DNA of 64,000 bases from an uncultured Alphaproteobacteria bacterium. Lineage in GTDB: Bacteria; Pseudomonadota; Alphaproteobacteria; Rhizobiales; Aestuariivirgaceae. Made by a program: the position numbers and the translations under genes. The DNA is taken from positions 1-64,000 of the forward strand of contig CAMFKI010000013.1 of NCBI GenBank assembly GCA_945957365.1. Reading direction: 5' to 3'. Below are positions 1 through 9,164 of this stretch, piece by piece (positions within the stretch are counted from its first letter, which is position 1; each line of letters begins with the position of its first letter). The notes beneath the pieces were generated by a model that was not told where the DNA came from, did not search any database, and saw only the letters and a program-made list of their open reading frames with translations.

Positions 1-54
1 CCCCCCCCCACCCACGACTAGTCGTCGGCAGCGTCAGATGTGTATAAGAGACAG
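1..54. other. Non-genomic contig end: poly-C plus Nextera adapter
   Basis: Positions 22-54 match the 33-base Illumina Nextera read-1 transposase adapter, ending in the 19-base mosaic end (36-54, finishing AAGAGACAG). Positions 1-9 are a run of C. Genomic sequence therefore starts at about 55. This is an untrimmed library artefact and not biology; any open frame that begins inside it is spurious. Confidence 0.97.
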
Positions 55-56
55 GG

Positions 57-605
57 GCCGAGGTGCGGCCGGAATGGGGGCTTGCGGGCTGTGCTGCCTT
101 CATCGCGGCGCCGCGCGCCGTCACAGCGGGGGCCGATCTCGCCGGCCGCAGCTTTCTCCACAGCTATGACTGGACCAAGGATCAGGAATTCGCCACGCTC
201 GAACTCATCCTCACCGCGCCGGTGGTGGTCGCCAGTTGGATCAGCCTGCAATATTACGCCTCCGCCGTGGCGCCCCATGTGTTCGGCAGCGGCAACAAGC
301 TGATCCACAATGTGGTGGGCGGCATCGGCGTGCTGCAGGGCAATGGCGGCACGCTGCGCGCCGGGCTGCCCCGCCAGGCGGTGCATGATGGCAAAGCCCT
401 CGTGCATCAGCCGCTGCGCCTCTCGGTGCTGATCGAGGCGCCGGAGGAGGCGATCAGCGCCGTGCTCGACCGCCATCCGCAGGTCAGGGCGCTGTTCGAC
501 AATGGCTGGCTTCACCTCTTCGCGCTGTCGGACGGCAGGCTCGGCGCGCGCTATCGTGCCGGCAACCGCTGGGACCGGCTGCAGCCGCTGGCCGCCGCTG
601 CCTGA
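57..605 (+). CDS. dabA: DabA-type inorganic carbon transporter subunit, C-terminal fragment
   Basis: The frame is open from the first genomic bases to TGA at 603-605, giving the last 182 residues of a much larger protein (family members are about 800-1000 residues). The segment [18 protein letters not shown], followed by a GLP-x-QA-V stretch and RLSVLIEAP, is typical of the C-terminal part of the DUF2309/UPF0753 family. DabA is a zinc-containing, beta-carbonic-anhydrase-like subunit that works with the membrane subunit DabB to accumulate bicarbonate. The 5' part and any dabB lie off the contig. The true start is not in the window. Confidence 0.85.
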   Translation, partial: AEVRPEWGLAGCAAFIAAPRAVTAGADLAGRSFLHSYDWTKDQEFATLELILTAPVVVASWISLQYYASAVAPHVFGSGNKLIHNVVGGIGVLQGNGGTLRAGLPRQAVHDGKALVHQPLRLSVLIEAPEEAISAVLDRHPQVRALFDNGWLHLFALSDGRLGARYRAGNRWDRLQPLAAAA

Positions 606-716
606 ACGAGCGGCGAGTGACGAAATATCGGCGGCATTTCCGGGGTGTGACGCACGGCACATCGCAGCACTGTGGTGAGAGTTAGGGTGACCTCATTGAA
701 CAGGAGGAACCACCCA

Positions 717-1097
717 ATGCTTACCAAGTCCATGATTGCCACCCTTGCCGTGATCACGTCGCTTGCCGCCCTGCCGGTCGAACAGGCTGCAGCACGCACC
801 AGCGGCGACTTCAATGTCGGCGTCCCCGTCACCGTCGGCCCGGGCGCTTCCTATGCTGCAGGCTTCGGCGCCCACTATGCGCCCAGCATCACGGTCGTGG
901 CCGGAACGACCTATCCGCGCTATGCCGGGCTCAGCTGCGGCCAGGCGCGCAGCATCGTGATGGGCAATGGCTTCTACAACGTGACCGCCATCGACTGCAC
1001 CGCACCGGGCTTCAAGTTCGTGGCCTGGCAGGATGGCAGCGCCTACCGGGTGCGCGTCAACGGTGCGGGCAACATCACCGGCGTCTCTCACCTCTGA
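717..1097 (+). CDS. Small exported hypothetical protein
   Basis: This is a 126-residue protein. The ATG at 717 is chosen because AGGAGG lies at 701-706 and the product then begins with a clean signal peptide (hydrophobic residues 5-20, likely cleavage after AAA near residue 26). The mature part has two cysteines (in GLSCGQA and IDCTAPG) that could form a disulfide. A GLSCGQARSIVMGNGFYNV segment resembles short periplasmic proteins of unknown function in Hyphomicrobiales. I do not recognise a function. It is followed directly by a strong inverted repeat, so it is probably transcribed alone. Confidence 0.7.
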   Translation: MLTKSMIATLAVITSLAALPVEQAAARTSGDFNVGVPVTVGPGASYAAGFGAHYAPSITVVAGTTYPRYAGLSCGQARSIVMGNGFYNVTAIDCTAPGFKFVAWQDGSAYRVRVNGAGNITGVSHL

Positions 1098-1117
1098 GAC
1101 GAAGCGCCACGCAACAC

Positions 1118-1154
1118 GCCTGAAAGGCCCCGGTTCTGCCGGGGCCTTTCAGGC
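1118..1154 (+). terminator. Strong hairpin, probable terminator
   Basis: A perfect 16-bp inverted repeat (1118-1133 and 1139-1154) with a 5-base loop lies 20 bases after the stop of the small exported protein. There is no T run after it on the plus strand, so it may act as a bidirectional or Rho-assisted terminator between this gene and the convergent gene at 1180-1623. Confidence 0.65.
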
Positions 1155-1179
1155 GTCGCGTGACAAGACGGGTGCGGCT

Positions 1180-1623
1180 TCAATCCCAGTCGTCGTGAAC
1201 CAGGGTCGGAAGGCCCAGCATCGATGACAACGGGGCTGGATTGTCGACGAGCAGCGGCAATCCGAGCGCGGAGGACACGTAGAAGGATTGATCCGCCGAC
1301 CGGGCGTCCCCCGTGCGCGGAGCGCCTACGCCGGCCGCCGAATTATAGGCGCTGTACGGTCTCGCGGAACGATGGACATGTTCATGGACTTCCGTGGCGC
1401 CGCTGGCACACAGAACATCGATCGCCCGCGCCGCCGTTCCGAAAGGCGCGCTGACGACGAGCTGCCAGAGGGCATCCTCGGTCTCAGCGGGCGTTCCCAT
1501 GGCCGGAAGCTCCGGCGACGGCGCAGGAAGGCGATCAACGGAAAAGCCTTCAGACCGCAGCTGGGCCTCGGCCCGGGAACTGGCTTCGGCATTCGGGAAG
1601 CTCGACGTGATGTGCTGTGCCAT
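1180..1623 (-). CDS. Hypothetical protein
   Basis: This is a 147-residue cytoplasmic protein with no signal peptide or membrane segment. An AAGGTG ribosome site precedes the ATG at 1623. The first 30 residues (SFPNAEASSRAEAQLRSEGF) look like the start of a general-stress or DUF-type alpha/beta domain in which a helix follows a short strand. The C-terminal half is low in recognisable motifs. It lies just downstream of gmd on the same strand (gap 44 bases) and may be co-transcribed. No function can be assigned. Confidence 0.55.
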   Translation of the reverse strand: MAQHITSSFPNAEASSRAEAQLRSEGFSVDRLPAPSPELPAMGTPAETEDALWQLVVSAPFGTAARAIDVLCASGATEVHEHVHRSARPYSAYNSAAGVGAPRTGDARSADQSFYVSSALGLPLLVDNPAPLSSMLGLPTLVHDDWD

Positions 1624-1667
1624 GTTTCACCTTTCGGGTCGCATCAAGTTTGAGAGTTGTCGAAAAA

Positions 1668-2792
<1,125 letters not shown>

Positions 2793-2986
2793 GAACCTTC
2801 CCCTGCGGTCGCTTGCGCGCGACGGGGATAGATAGTCTCCGCAGCTCGGTTTGTTCCCACGTGAAGGCTGAATTCAGGGCTGGGGAACTTATCCTAGGGG
2901 CAAGATAAAGCCCTGCAGGAAAGGGGAACATTCGCGGTGCAGCGACTTTACAGATCGTCCGGTAACCCAAGGCAAAGTTTCCCTTC

Positions 2987-3685
2987 ATGAACGACTACTA
3001 TTCGGGGCAACAACGGCAGAGTGCGGAGTATGAGTTGTATGTCGCGTCGACTTTGCGGCACAACGCAGGTCGCCTTGCCGAGCCCCTTACCGGCACCCAG
3101 CGCGTCGTCAAGCGTGGGATCGACGTGGCGGCGAGCGTGATGCTGCTGGCGCTGCTGCTGCCTGCGCTGATCGTGATCGCCGTCGCGGTGCTACTGGAGA
3201 CGGGCGCACCTGTGTTCTTCCGCCAGGCCCGCGGCGGCCTCGGGGGCAGAACTTTCCACATCGTCAAGTTCCGGACCATGAGCGTGCAGGAAAACGGCTG
3301 CGAAATCACCCAGGCGCGGCGGGGCGATCCACGGGTCACCAAGGTGGGCGCATTCCTGCGCCGCACCAGCCTCGATGAGTTGCCGCAGCTCTGGAATGTA
3401 TTGAAAGGCGACATGTCGCTGGTGGGGCCGCGTCCGCACGCGCTGGTTCATGATCTGCAATATGGCGCGGTCATCGGCCCCTATGCCCTCCGCCAGCGCC
3501 TGAAGCCCGGCATCACCGGGCTGGCGCAGGTCGAGGGTCAGCGGGGCGAGACGGCCAGCGTGGAGTGCATGGCAAGGCGGGTCGAGGCCGACAACCGTTA
3601 TATCGAGAACTGGTCGCTTGGACTCGACATCATGATCCTCGTGAGAACGGCAGGGCTCGTGTTCTTCGACAGGAGTGCGTATTGA
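2987..3685 (+). CDS. Undecaprenyl-phosphate sugar phosphotransferase (priming transferase)
   Basis: This is a 232-residue member of the bacterial sugar transferase family (PF02397). It would start repeat-unit assembly by moving a sugar-1-phosphate from a nucleotide sugar to undecaprenyl phosphate at the inner membrane. A single hydrophobic segment lies at residues 46-70. It is followed by the family signatures KFRTM (94-98), SLDELPQLWN (128-137) and GDMSLVGPRP (141-150). It lacks the long N-terminal membrane domain of WbaP, so it is the short PglC/ExoY-like type. Its TGA overlaps the next ATG by one base, so translation is probably coupled to the export protein. Confidence 0.92.
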   Translation: MNDYYSGQQRQSAEYELYVASTLRHNAGRLAEPLTGTQRVVKRGIDVAASVMLLALLLPALIVIAVAVLLETGAPVFFRQARGGLGGRTFHIVKFRTMSVQENGCEITQARRGDPRVTKVGAFLRRTSLDELPQLWNVLKGDMSLVGPRPHALVHDLQYGAVIGPYALRQRLKPGITGLAQVEGQRGETASVECMARRVEADNRYIENWSLGLDIMILVRTAGLVFFDRSAY

Positions 3686-4881
3686 TGATGGGTTCCCGCA
3701 GAGGCCCGCTCGGCGTGTGCGGCGCCGTGGTGATCTGTCTCGCATTGGCGACGGCCGCTCATGCGCAGGAGGCTGCCGACAGCTTCGCCGACGGTGACGT
3801 CGTGAAGATCACCGCCTTCGGGCGCGATGACCTGACGGGGCAATACAGCGTCCAGCCCGGGCCACTCCTGTCGCTGCCACTGATCGGCACGGTTCCCCTG
3901 GCCAACCGCAATCCCCGCCAACTCGAGACAGAGCTGGCGACCGCATGGGAGAACCGCCTCGGCACGCCGATGAGCGTGACCGTCGAATTCACCCAGCGCG
4001 CACCTTTCTACGTCATCGGCGCGGTGAACACGCCGGGCGCCTATCCGTATCGTTCGGGGCTGACGGTGCTGCAGGCGGTTGCGGTGGGCGGCGGCATTCT
4101 CAAGCAGGCGGGCCTGAGCGACAATCTGCGGGTCGATCTCATCCGCGAGCGCGAACGCCGCACCCAGGCCCTCGAGAAGCTGGCGGAAGCTGTCGCCCGG
4201 CGGGCGCGGCTGATCGCCGAGCGCGACGGAAAGTCGGACGTCACCCTCGATGCGCCCTTCAGCCTGGTTCCGAAGGAGCGCATGGATGCGCTGCTGGCGG
4301 CGGAGGCGAAGCTTCTCGACATTCGCGCCAAGCAGGCATCGATCAAGGAAGGACTGCTGTCCGACCAGATCAGACTGGGCGAGGCGGAGATCGCCTCCTA
4401 CCAGCAGCAGTTCAGCCAGCTGAAGGGCCAGCAGGACGACCTCACCCGGGAAGCCAACCGCATCAAGCGCATCCCCGGCCAGCAGGTCCGCGCCTTCGAA
4501 CTCGATCAGCGGGCGACCATGATCGAGACCACGAAGTCGTCGGTCGCCGCAAGCATCGCGCGCGCCAAGATCGATGTCGAGACGGCGCGTAACGGCATTG
4601 CCGACCTGCACGAAGCCACCTCGCGCGAGATCACCGAAGCGCTGCTCGAGACCGAGCAGGCCATTCGCGAGAACGAGGTGATCGAGGCTGCGGCGCGCGA
4701 CGTCATCGAGGCAGCCGGTGGCAATGCCGGCAGTGACGCCCTGTCGTTCCACCTCATCCGGGCCGGCAAGCAGGACGTGGCGGATGTCCAGTCGACGACT
4801 GTTCTAGAGCCCGGAGACCTGCTCGAGGTCAGCATGGCGCCACCGCCGGCGGTGGCCCAGGCCGCCAGCGCGCAGAAGTGA
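3685..4881 (+). CDS. Polysaccharide export (OPX) protein, ExoF-like
   Basis: This is a 398-residue exported protein. ATG 3685 is chosen because it shares a base with the preceding stop, has AGGAG at 3671, and gives a signal peptide cleaved after AHA near residue 27. There is no lipobox cysteine. A Poly_export domain spans about residues 31-103 and an SLBB-type repeat starts near 108 (YVIGAVNTPGAYPY). Residues of about 190-350 are strongly predicted coiled coil. This layout resembles rhizobial ExoF, a periplasmic/outer-membrane partner of the Wzz-like protein in Wzx/Wzy export. It probably passes polymer across the envelope. Confidence 0.88.
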   Translation: MMGSRRGPLGVCGAVVICLALATAAHAQEAADSFADGDVVKITAFGRDDLTGQYSVQPGPLLSLPLIGTVPLANRNPRQLETELATAWENRLGTPMSVTVEFTQRAPFYVIGAVNTPGAYPYRSGLTVLQAVAVGGGILKQAGLSDNLRVDLIRERERRTQALEKLAEAVARRARLIAERDGKSDVTLDAPFSLVPKERMDALLAAEAKLLDIRAKQASIKEGLLSDQIRLGEAEIASYQQQFSQLKGQQDDLTREANRIKRIPGQQVRAFELDQRATMIETTKSSVAASIARAKIDVETARNGIADLHEATSREITEALLETEQAIRENEVIEAAARDVIEAAGGNAGSDALSFHLIRAGKQDVADVQSTTVLEPGDLLEVSMAPPPAVAQAASAQK

Positions 4882-4892
4882 CGGAAGCTGCG

Positions 4893-5498
4893 ATGCGGGC
4901 GGTGATCGGTGCCGGTTTCGTGCTGCTGCTGGCGAGCGCGCCGGCTGTTGCGGGACCCTCCGAATGTGCTGCGATCACAGCCGATGCCGAACGCCTTGCG
5001 TGCTTCGACCGGGTGTTTCCGCGCCCGGTGCAGGCACCTGCCGGCAGCGCCGGACACTGGCGGCAGCGGACCGCGGCTTCGTCAGATCCGGGCCAGGCGG
5101 GACCGACCGTCTTTGTCGATTCGGCGGAGCGGGTCAGTTGCCGCCTGACCCGGCCGAGACCCGTCCGCCTCATCATTGCCTGCCTCGGCAATGTCACCTC
5201 GGTGGCCTTCGAGACCGGCTGCTTCATGACGTCGAGCCGCTACCGGAACTATGGCGACGTGACTTACCGGATCGACGGCGGCAGTCCCAAGGTTGCGGCC
5301 ATGGCGGCGGGAAATGACGACCGCTCGCTGGGCTTCTGGTCCGGCGACGTGGCAATCCCCTTCGTCCGGGACCTGCTGGCGAAATCGCGGCTCACCGCGA
5401 AGATGACACCGTTCTCCGAGGATCCGCTGCAGGCCAGCTTCGATATCCGAGGCCTCGAGAAGGCCATCGCCCCGGTCAGGAAGACCTGCGGCTGGTAG
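4893..5498 (+). CDS. VasI/TagO-like periplasmic protein
   Basis: The 201-residue exported protein has a signal peptide (VLLLASAPAVAG, residues 10-21) and a conserved start of the mature part, ECAAITADAERLACFDRVF, with C25 and C37. The C-terminal half (FDIRGLEKAIAPVRKTCGW) is typical of the VasI/TagO family, best known as type VI secretion accessory proteins. ATG 4893 has GGAAG upstream; GTG 4878, which overlaps the previous stop, is also possible. No other T6SS gene is visible, and the gene is the last of an export operon, so its partner here is unclear. Its 3' end overlaps the convergent Wzy gene by 23 bases. Confidence 0.75.
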   Translation: MRAVIGAGFVLLLASAPAVAGPSECAAITADAERLACFDRVFPRPVQAPAGSAGHWRQRTAASSDPGQAGPTVFVDSAERVSCRLTRPRPVRLIIACLGNVTSVAFETGCFMTSSRYRNYGDVTYRIDGGSPKVAAMAAGNDDRSLGFWSGDVAIPFVRDLLAKSRLTAKMTPFSEDPLQASFDIRGLEKAIAPVRKTCGW

Positions 5499-6786
5499 CG
5501 GCCGACGCAAAGTGAACGGGCGCCGCCGCCCGCGCCCGCGCGATGATCGCCGCGGCCACCGAGAGCAGGACGTTGTTGAGATTGTTAGGTGAGACGATGG
5601 TGCTCTCCACGATGTTGTGGGCCAGCGCCATGAACACCAGAACGGCAGGCACGAGGCCGGCGAAGCGGGGCTCGTTCGAGGCCCGGCTGGCGAGCCGCAG
5701 CGTCTCCACCAGCAGCCACAGCGCCACCCCGGCCGCGATGATGACGCCCGGCCAGCCGAAATACACGAAGGCCTCCAGGAAGCCGTTGTGGGCGTTCACG
5801 TTGCGGATCTCGGTGGCCGAGGAGAGCCGCTGGTCAAGCAGCAACGTGCCCACGAAATAACCAAGTCCCAGCGGCTTGTCGGAAGCGCGGATCAGGTCGA
5901 GAAGGTAGGACCAGAGTTCGGTGCGCCCGGTGAGATCGCTGTCGCGCCCGAGGAGCTGCAAGCCGAATCTGGCAATTTCCCCGAATGTCAGCAGCGCGAG
6001 CAGGCCGAGTGCGCACCAGAACAGCAACATCACGCCTCTGCGCCCGTCGGTTTGGCTGACGGTGGTGGCCAGCACCACGAAGAACATGGCAGCCAGCCCG
6101 ACGATCGCCAGTCCCGCACTCGAGCCCGAGGCGGCGAGGCAGACGGCGGCGCAGAGCAGCGACAGGGCGAGGAACAGCCGTCCAGCGAAGCTCCTGCCAA
6201 ATGCCTCCTCGCCCGCCAGCGCGAGCGTCACGAAGGCGGCAGCCGACCAGAAGCCCAGCGTATTGCGATGCGCGAAGATGCCGCGCCAGTAGCCGGCGTG
6301 CACTGCCTGGATGGCGTCGTCCGACTGGTGGATGGCATGCACCGGATCGATGAAGGCAAGCACGAGGCTGAGGGCCATCACCAGCGCCAGTCCGAATGCC
6401 ACGATGCCGAGCGTGGCGCGGAAGCGGAAGGCCGCACCCAGCGACAGGCCGAAGGCGATGGTGCCGGCGAAGGCGAAGGCCCGGCGCAGCGTCAGCAGCG
6501 GATCGGGCGACCACAGCGCCGACAGCAGCGCGAGGGCGGGGAGGAGCAGGATGGGCCAGGCGCCACGCAGCACGGGGCGCGCTTCGCGGTTGGTGATGAA
6601 AAGCAGGAGTGCCGTGGCATAGATCGCCCCGAGCACGAGCTGCGACAGGAGCGAACCCGCTCCCGTGTCGCGAGCCACCGCCGGATCAACCGTCGACGTG
6701 TAGAGCACGAAGCCTCCCCCGGCCATGACGAAGCCCGCCACGTAGAAGGTGGCGAGAACCGAAGGTGATCGCAGGCCGCGGGTCAC
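5476..6786 (-). CDS. O-antigen polymerase/ligase family membrane protein (Wzy/WaaL, ExoQ-like)
   Basis: This is a 436-residue polytopic inner-membrane protein with about 10-12 hydrophobic segments and one large periplasmic loop. The family segment GLGYFVG, followed by a VNAHNGFLEAFVYFG stretch, matches the O-antigen ligase/polymerase family (PF04932), in which a histidine in an H-N-x-x-L context is important. It would polymerise repeat units after flipping. The GTG start at 6786 overlaps the stop of the upstream gene by four bases. It is the last gene of the long minus-strand operon. Whether it is polymerase or ligase cannot be decided from sequence alone. Confidence 0.88.
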   Translation of the reverse strand: MTRGLRSPSVLATFYVAGFVMAGGGFVLYTSTVDPAVARDTGAGSLLSQLVLGAIYATALLLFITNREARPVLRGAWPILLLPALALLSALWSPDPLLTLRRAFAFAGTIAFGLSLGAAFRFRATLGIVAFGLALVMALSLVLAFIDPVHAIHQSDDAIQAVHAGYWRGIFAHRNTLGFWSAAAFVTLALAGEEAFGRSFAGRLFLALSLLCAAVCLAASGSSAGLAIVGLAAMFFVVLATTVSQTDGRRGVMLLFWCALGLLALLTFGEIARFGLQLLGRDSDLTGRTELWSYLLDLIRASDKPLGLGYFVGTLLLDQRLSSATEIRNVNAHNGFLEAFVYFGWPGVIIAAGVALWLLVETLRLASRASNEPRFAGLVPAVLVFMALAHNIVESTIVSPNNLNNVLLSVAAAIIARARAAAPVHFASAATSRRSS

Positions 6787-8171
6787 GTGCCGGTATACTC
6801 GAAGGCGCCGATGTCGGGTGCCTTGCCGACGACGCGCCGGTTGCCCAGCCGGTCGGACAGCGCAAGTCCCGCATCCGCCGTGCCGGCGTCGCGGCAGGGC
6901 GAGGTGGACTTGAGCCGAAAATCCGGATTTGCATCATTGACCAACGCCCTGACGAACTGCGGGTTGACGCCGAGCAGATTGCGGTAGGGAGCGGCAGCAC
7001 TGAGCGAAGCGTTCTTGGGCGACTGGGTGATGGACGCTTGCCCCGCCTGGCCGTTGAAGGTCAGGTTCCGCCGCCACACCACGTTCTGGTTGGCGGGTCC
7101 GGTGGAACAGGCATCCAGAATGCCGGCGTTGGCGGGATTGCTGTCGCGGCCGGCCACGCCGATGTTGTTCACCCAGGTGATCTGGTTGGCGTTGACGTTG
7201 CTGAGTTCGCCGCGCCACGAGGCGGGGTTCTTGGGGTCGCGGTTGTTGAAGCAGCAGGTGTTGTTGCGCACCGTGACATTGTCGCTGAAGTAGACGTGGA
7301 TGCCCTTCCCGCCATTGCCGTAGCAGACGTTGTTCTCGACCAGCGTGGCGAAGGGATAGGCGCCGGCCGGCGTCGGCTTCTGGGTGTTGCGCATGTCGTC
7401 GATGATGATGCCGTTGCCGTCGGAATGCGGCGCGTCATTGGGAAGGGTGAGCGCCGTGTTGCCATAGCAGGTGTTGCGGGTCACCATGATGCGCAGGCTC
7501 TCCGTGCTGGGAACGGCGCGCGCCGCATAGACCGAAATGCCGCTGCCCTGATAGGGGTTGGTGGCGCAATTGCCGAAGCAGACATTGTTGTCGATCCGGT
7601 AGAAATCGCCATAGGACAGGCTGATGCCGCTGCCGGCATTGCCGTGGCAGAGATTGTTGAAGATGTCGATGTGATGCGGGCCGTTGTTGCGGGTGTTGCC
7701 ATCGAGGAAGGTGGCTTCGATGCCGTGCCCGCTTCCTGCGCCCTGCACGTCGAAGCCGTCGATGGCAACGAAGCTCTTCTGGATGTTGATGGCGCTGTAG
7801 CTGCCGGAGGGCGACCGGATCTTTGCGGCGCGGGGGACCTGCGAGACGATTCGCAGATAGGCCGTCGTGTCGCCGCCGGCAGTGACGTTCACCGCTTCGT
7901 TGTAGGTGCCGGGCGTCACCATGATCACGTCACCCGGCCCGAGGTCGGTGATGCGGCGGAAGACGGCGCCGATGGTTGCGAAGGGCCTGTCCTGCATCCC
8001 GGAATTGGCATCGCTTCCGAAGGGCGACACGAAGAAGGTGCGTCGTGACGAACCCTGGGCGAAGCTGGCCCGCGGCAGAAGCAGGCCGGCGGTCGAAGCG
8101 GCAAGCCCGGCAAGCAGCAGGCGGCGGGACAGGCCGGAGGGTGCGTCATGCGGAACGGTCGTGAAGTTCAT
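6783..8171 (-). CDS. Tat-exported right-handed parallel beta-helix protein
   Basis: The 462-residue protein has a twin-arginine signal (SRRLLLAGLAAS, about residues 15-26), then a pectate-lyase-like segment (VSPFGSDANSG, GDVIMVTPGTYNEAV). About ten beta-helix coils follow, with repeated N-x-C-x-G-N rungs such as NNLCHGNAGSG, NNVCFGN and NNVCYGNGG. These folds are found in polysaccharide lyases, epimerases and hydrolases. Placed between Wzy and the ATP-grasp gene, it probably trims, epimerises or holds the locus's polymer in the periplasm. Cysteine-rich rungs are notable. I cannot identify catalytic residues, so the activity is open. Confidence 0.85.
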   Translation of the reverse strand: MNFTTVPHDAPSGLSRRLLLAGLAASTAGLLLPRASFAQGSSRRTFFVSPFGSDANSGMQDRPFATIGAVFRRITDLGPGDVIMVTPGTYNEAVNVTAGGDTTAYLRIVSQVPRAAKIRSPSGSYSAINIQKSFVAIDGFDVQGAGSGHGIEATFLDGNTRNNGPHHIDIFNNLCHGNAGSGISLSYGDFYRIDNNVCFGNCATNPYQGSGISVYAARAVPSTESLRIMVTRNTCYGNTALTLPNDAPHSDGNGIIIDDMRNTQKPTPAGAYPFATLVENNVCYGNGGKGIHVYFSDNVTVRNNTCCFNNRDPKNPASWRGELSNVNANQITWVNNIGVAGRDSNPANAGILDACSTGPANQNVVWRRNLTFNGQAGQASITQSPKNASLSAAAPYRNLLGVNPQFVRALVNDANPDFRLKSTSPCRDAGTADAGLALSDRLGNRRVVGKAPDIGAFEYTGT

Positions 8172-9151
8172 GAGCCTGTCTCCTGCAATGTCAGTCTGCG
8201 GCGGATCGACGTCATGACGGCGATGCCAAAGTCCTCGTTGGAAAGGGCGCCGGCGCCGCCCTCGGGCGCGAAGGTGAACTCACCGAAATAGACGGCATCG
8301 CCGATCGAATAGAGATCCACCCGCACGAAGGGGAACGGCCGCGACAGGGCCTCTGCCATCTCGATCATGGCGGCGAAGTTGCCGGGCTTGCCCGGCGTCG
8401 CCTCGGGCAGGTCATAGGCGAAGCGCGCGTCGATCGGCTGGAAGTCGGGTGTGACGAGACGGCGGCGGTGATCAGTGAAGCGGTCGACGTCGACCTGGCA
8501 GAACAGCACCTCGCCCAGGCTGCAGAAGAACTTGTAGTCGGTCGGGGCGGCCGGCCCGCAGGACAGGTCCTGCTCCACGATGATCTTGCGCGGCAGGCCC
8601 CTGTACTGGCTCTCGCGCGAGGCATGATAGTAACTGCCCGCCGCCCGCGAACAAAAGTCCGAGATAGCGTCGGGAGTGGGCCCAAGGCGCAGGAACAGCA
8701 CGCTGCCCGAACTGTGCGTGGGCTTTGCCACCTCCTCCCGCCCGATGTGCTGCGCAAGGACATCGGCGGCGCGCCGGGCGTCATCGGCCGATGCGGCGGG
8801 CAGGATCGCCACCGTCTCGCTCACCTTCACCTCCGGACACAGGCGCCGGGCAGCCTGCTTGGCCTGCTGCTTGTCGATGCAGGCGCGCTCCATGGGGCTC
8901 CAGCGATCGGCAAGGATGCGTTCCAGCACGAAGTCGTTGAAGGTTGCCCTGGGATCGGCGGACCGCCGCGGCAGCCTGCCATTGGCGCGCCAGAAGCGCA
9001 GGGTGTGGATGAATGCGTCGAAGGCCGGCGCATGCGGCAGGGCCTTGTCGACGAGACGGAAGAGCTCAGTCCCGGCCCTGCGATAGAGGGCGCGCTCGGA
9101 ACCGCTCCTGTCGGTTGCGGGGCTGGAGCCAGACTGTGCCTTGTCCTTCAT
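8168..9151 (-). CDS. TupA-like ATP-grasp protein
   Basis: This is a 327-residue cytoplasmic protein of the TupA-like ATP-grasp type. Recognisable points are the adenine-side KPTHSSGSVLFL segment near residue 145, TDYKFFCSLGEVLFCQVD in the middle, and the C-terminal RVDLYSIGDAVYFGEFTF block with metal-binding acids. ATP-grasp enzymes join a carboxylate to an amine or thiol through an acyl phosphate. TupA was named for teichuronopeptide synthesis, so amino-acid or peptide attachment to a sugar polymer is a reasonable guess here. Its stop overlaps the next start as ATGA. It lies 13 bases from the flippase stop. Confidence 0.82.
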   Translation of the reverse strand: MKDKAQSGSSPATDRSGSERALYRRAGTELFRLVDKALPHAPAFDAFIHTLRFWRANGRLPRRSADPRATFNDFVLERILADRWSPMERACIDKQQAKQAARRLCPEVKVSETVAILPAASADDARRAADVLAQHIGREEVAKPTHSSGSVLFLRLGPTPDAISDFCSRAAGSYYHASRESQYRGLPRKIIVEQDLSCGPAAPTDYKFFCSLGEVLFCQVDVDRFTDHRRRLVTPDFQPIDARFAYDLPEATPGKPGNFAAMIEMAEALSRPFPFVRVDLYSIGDAVYFGEFTFAPEGGAGALSNEDFGIAVMTSIRRRLTLQETGS

Positions 9152-9164
9152 GCCGTTGTCCGAT

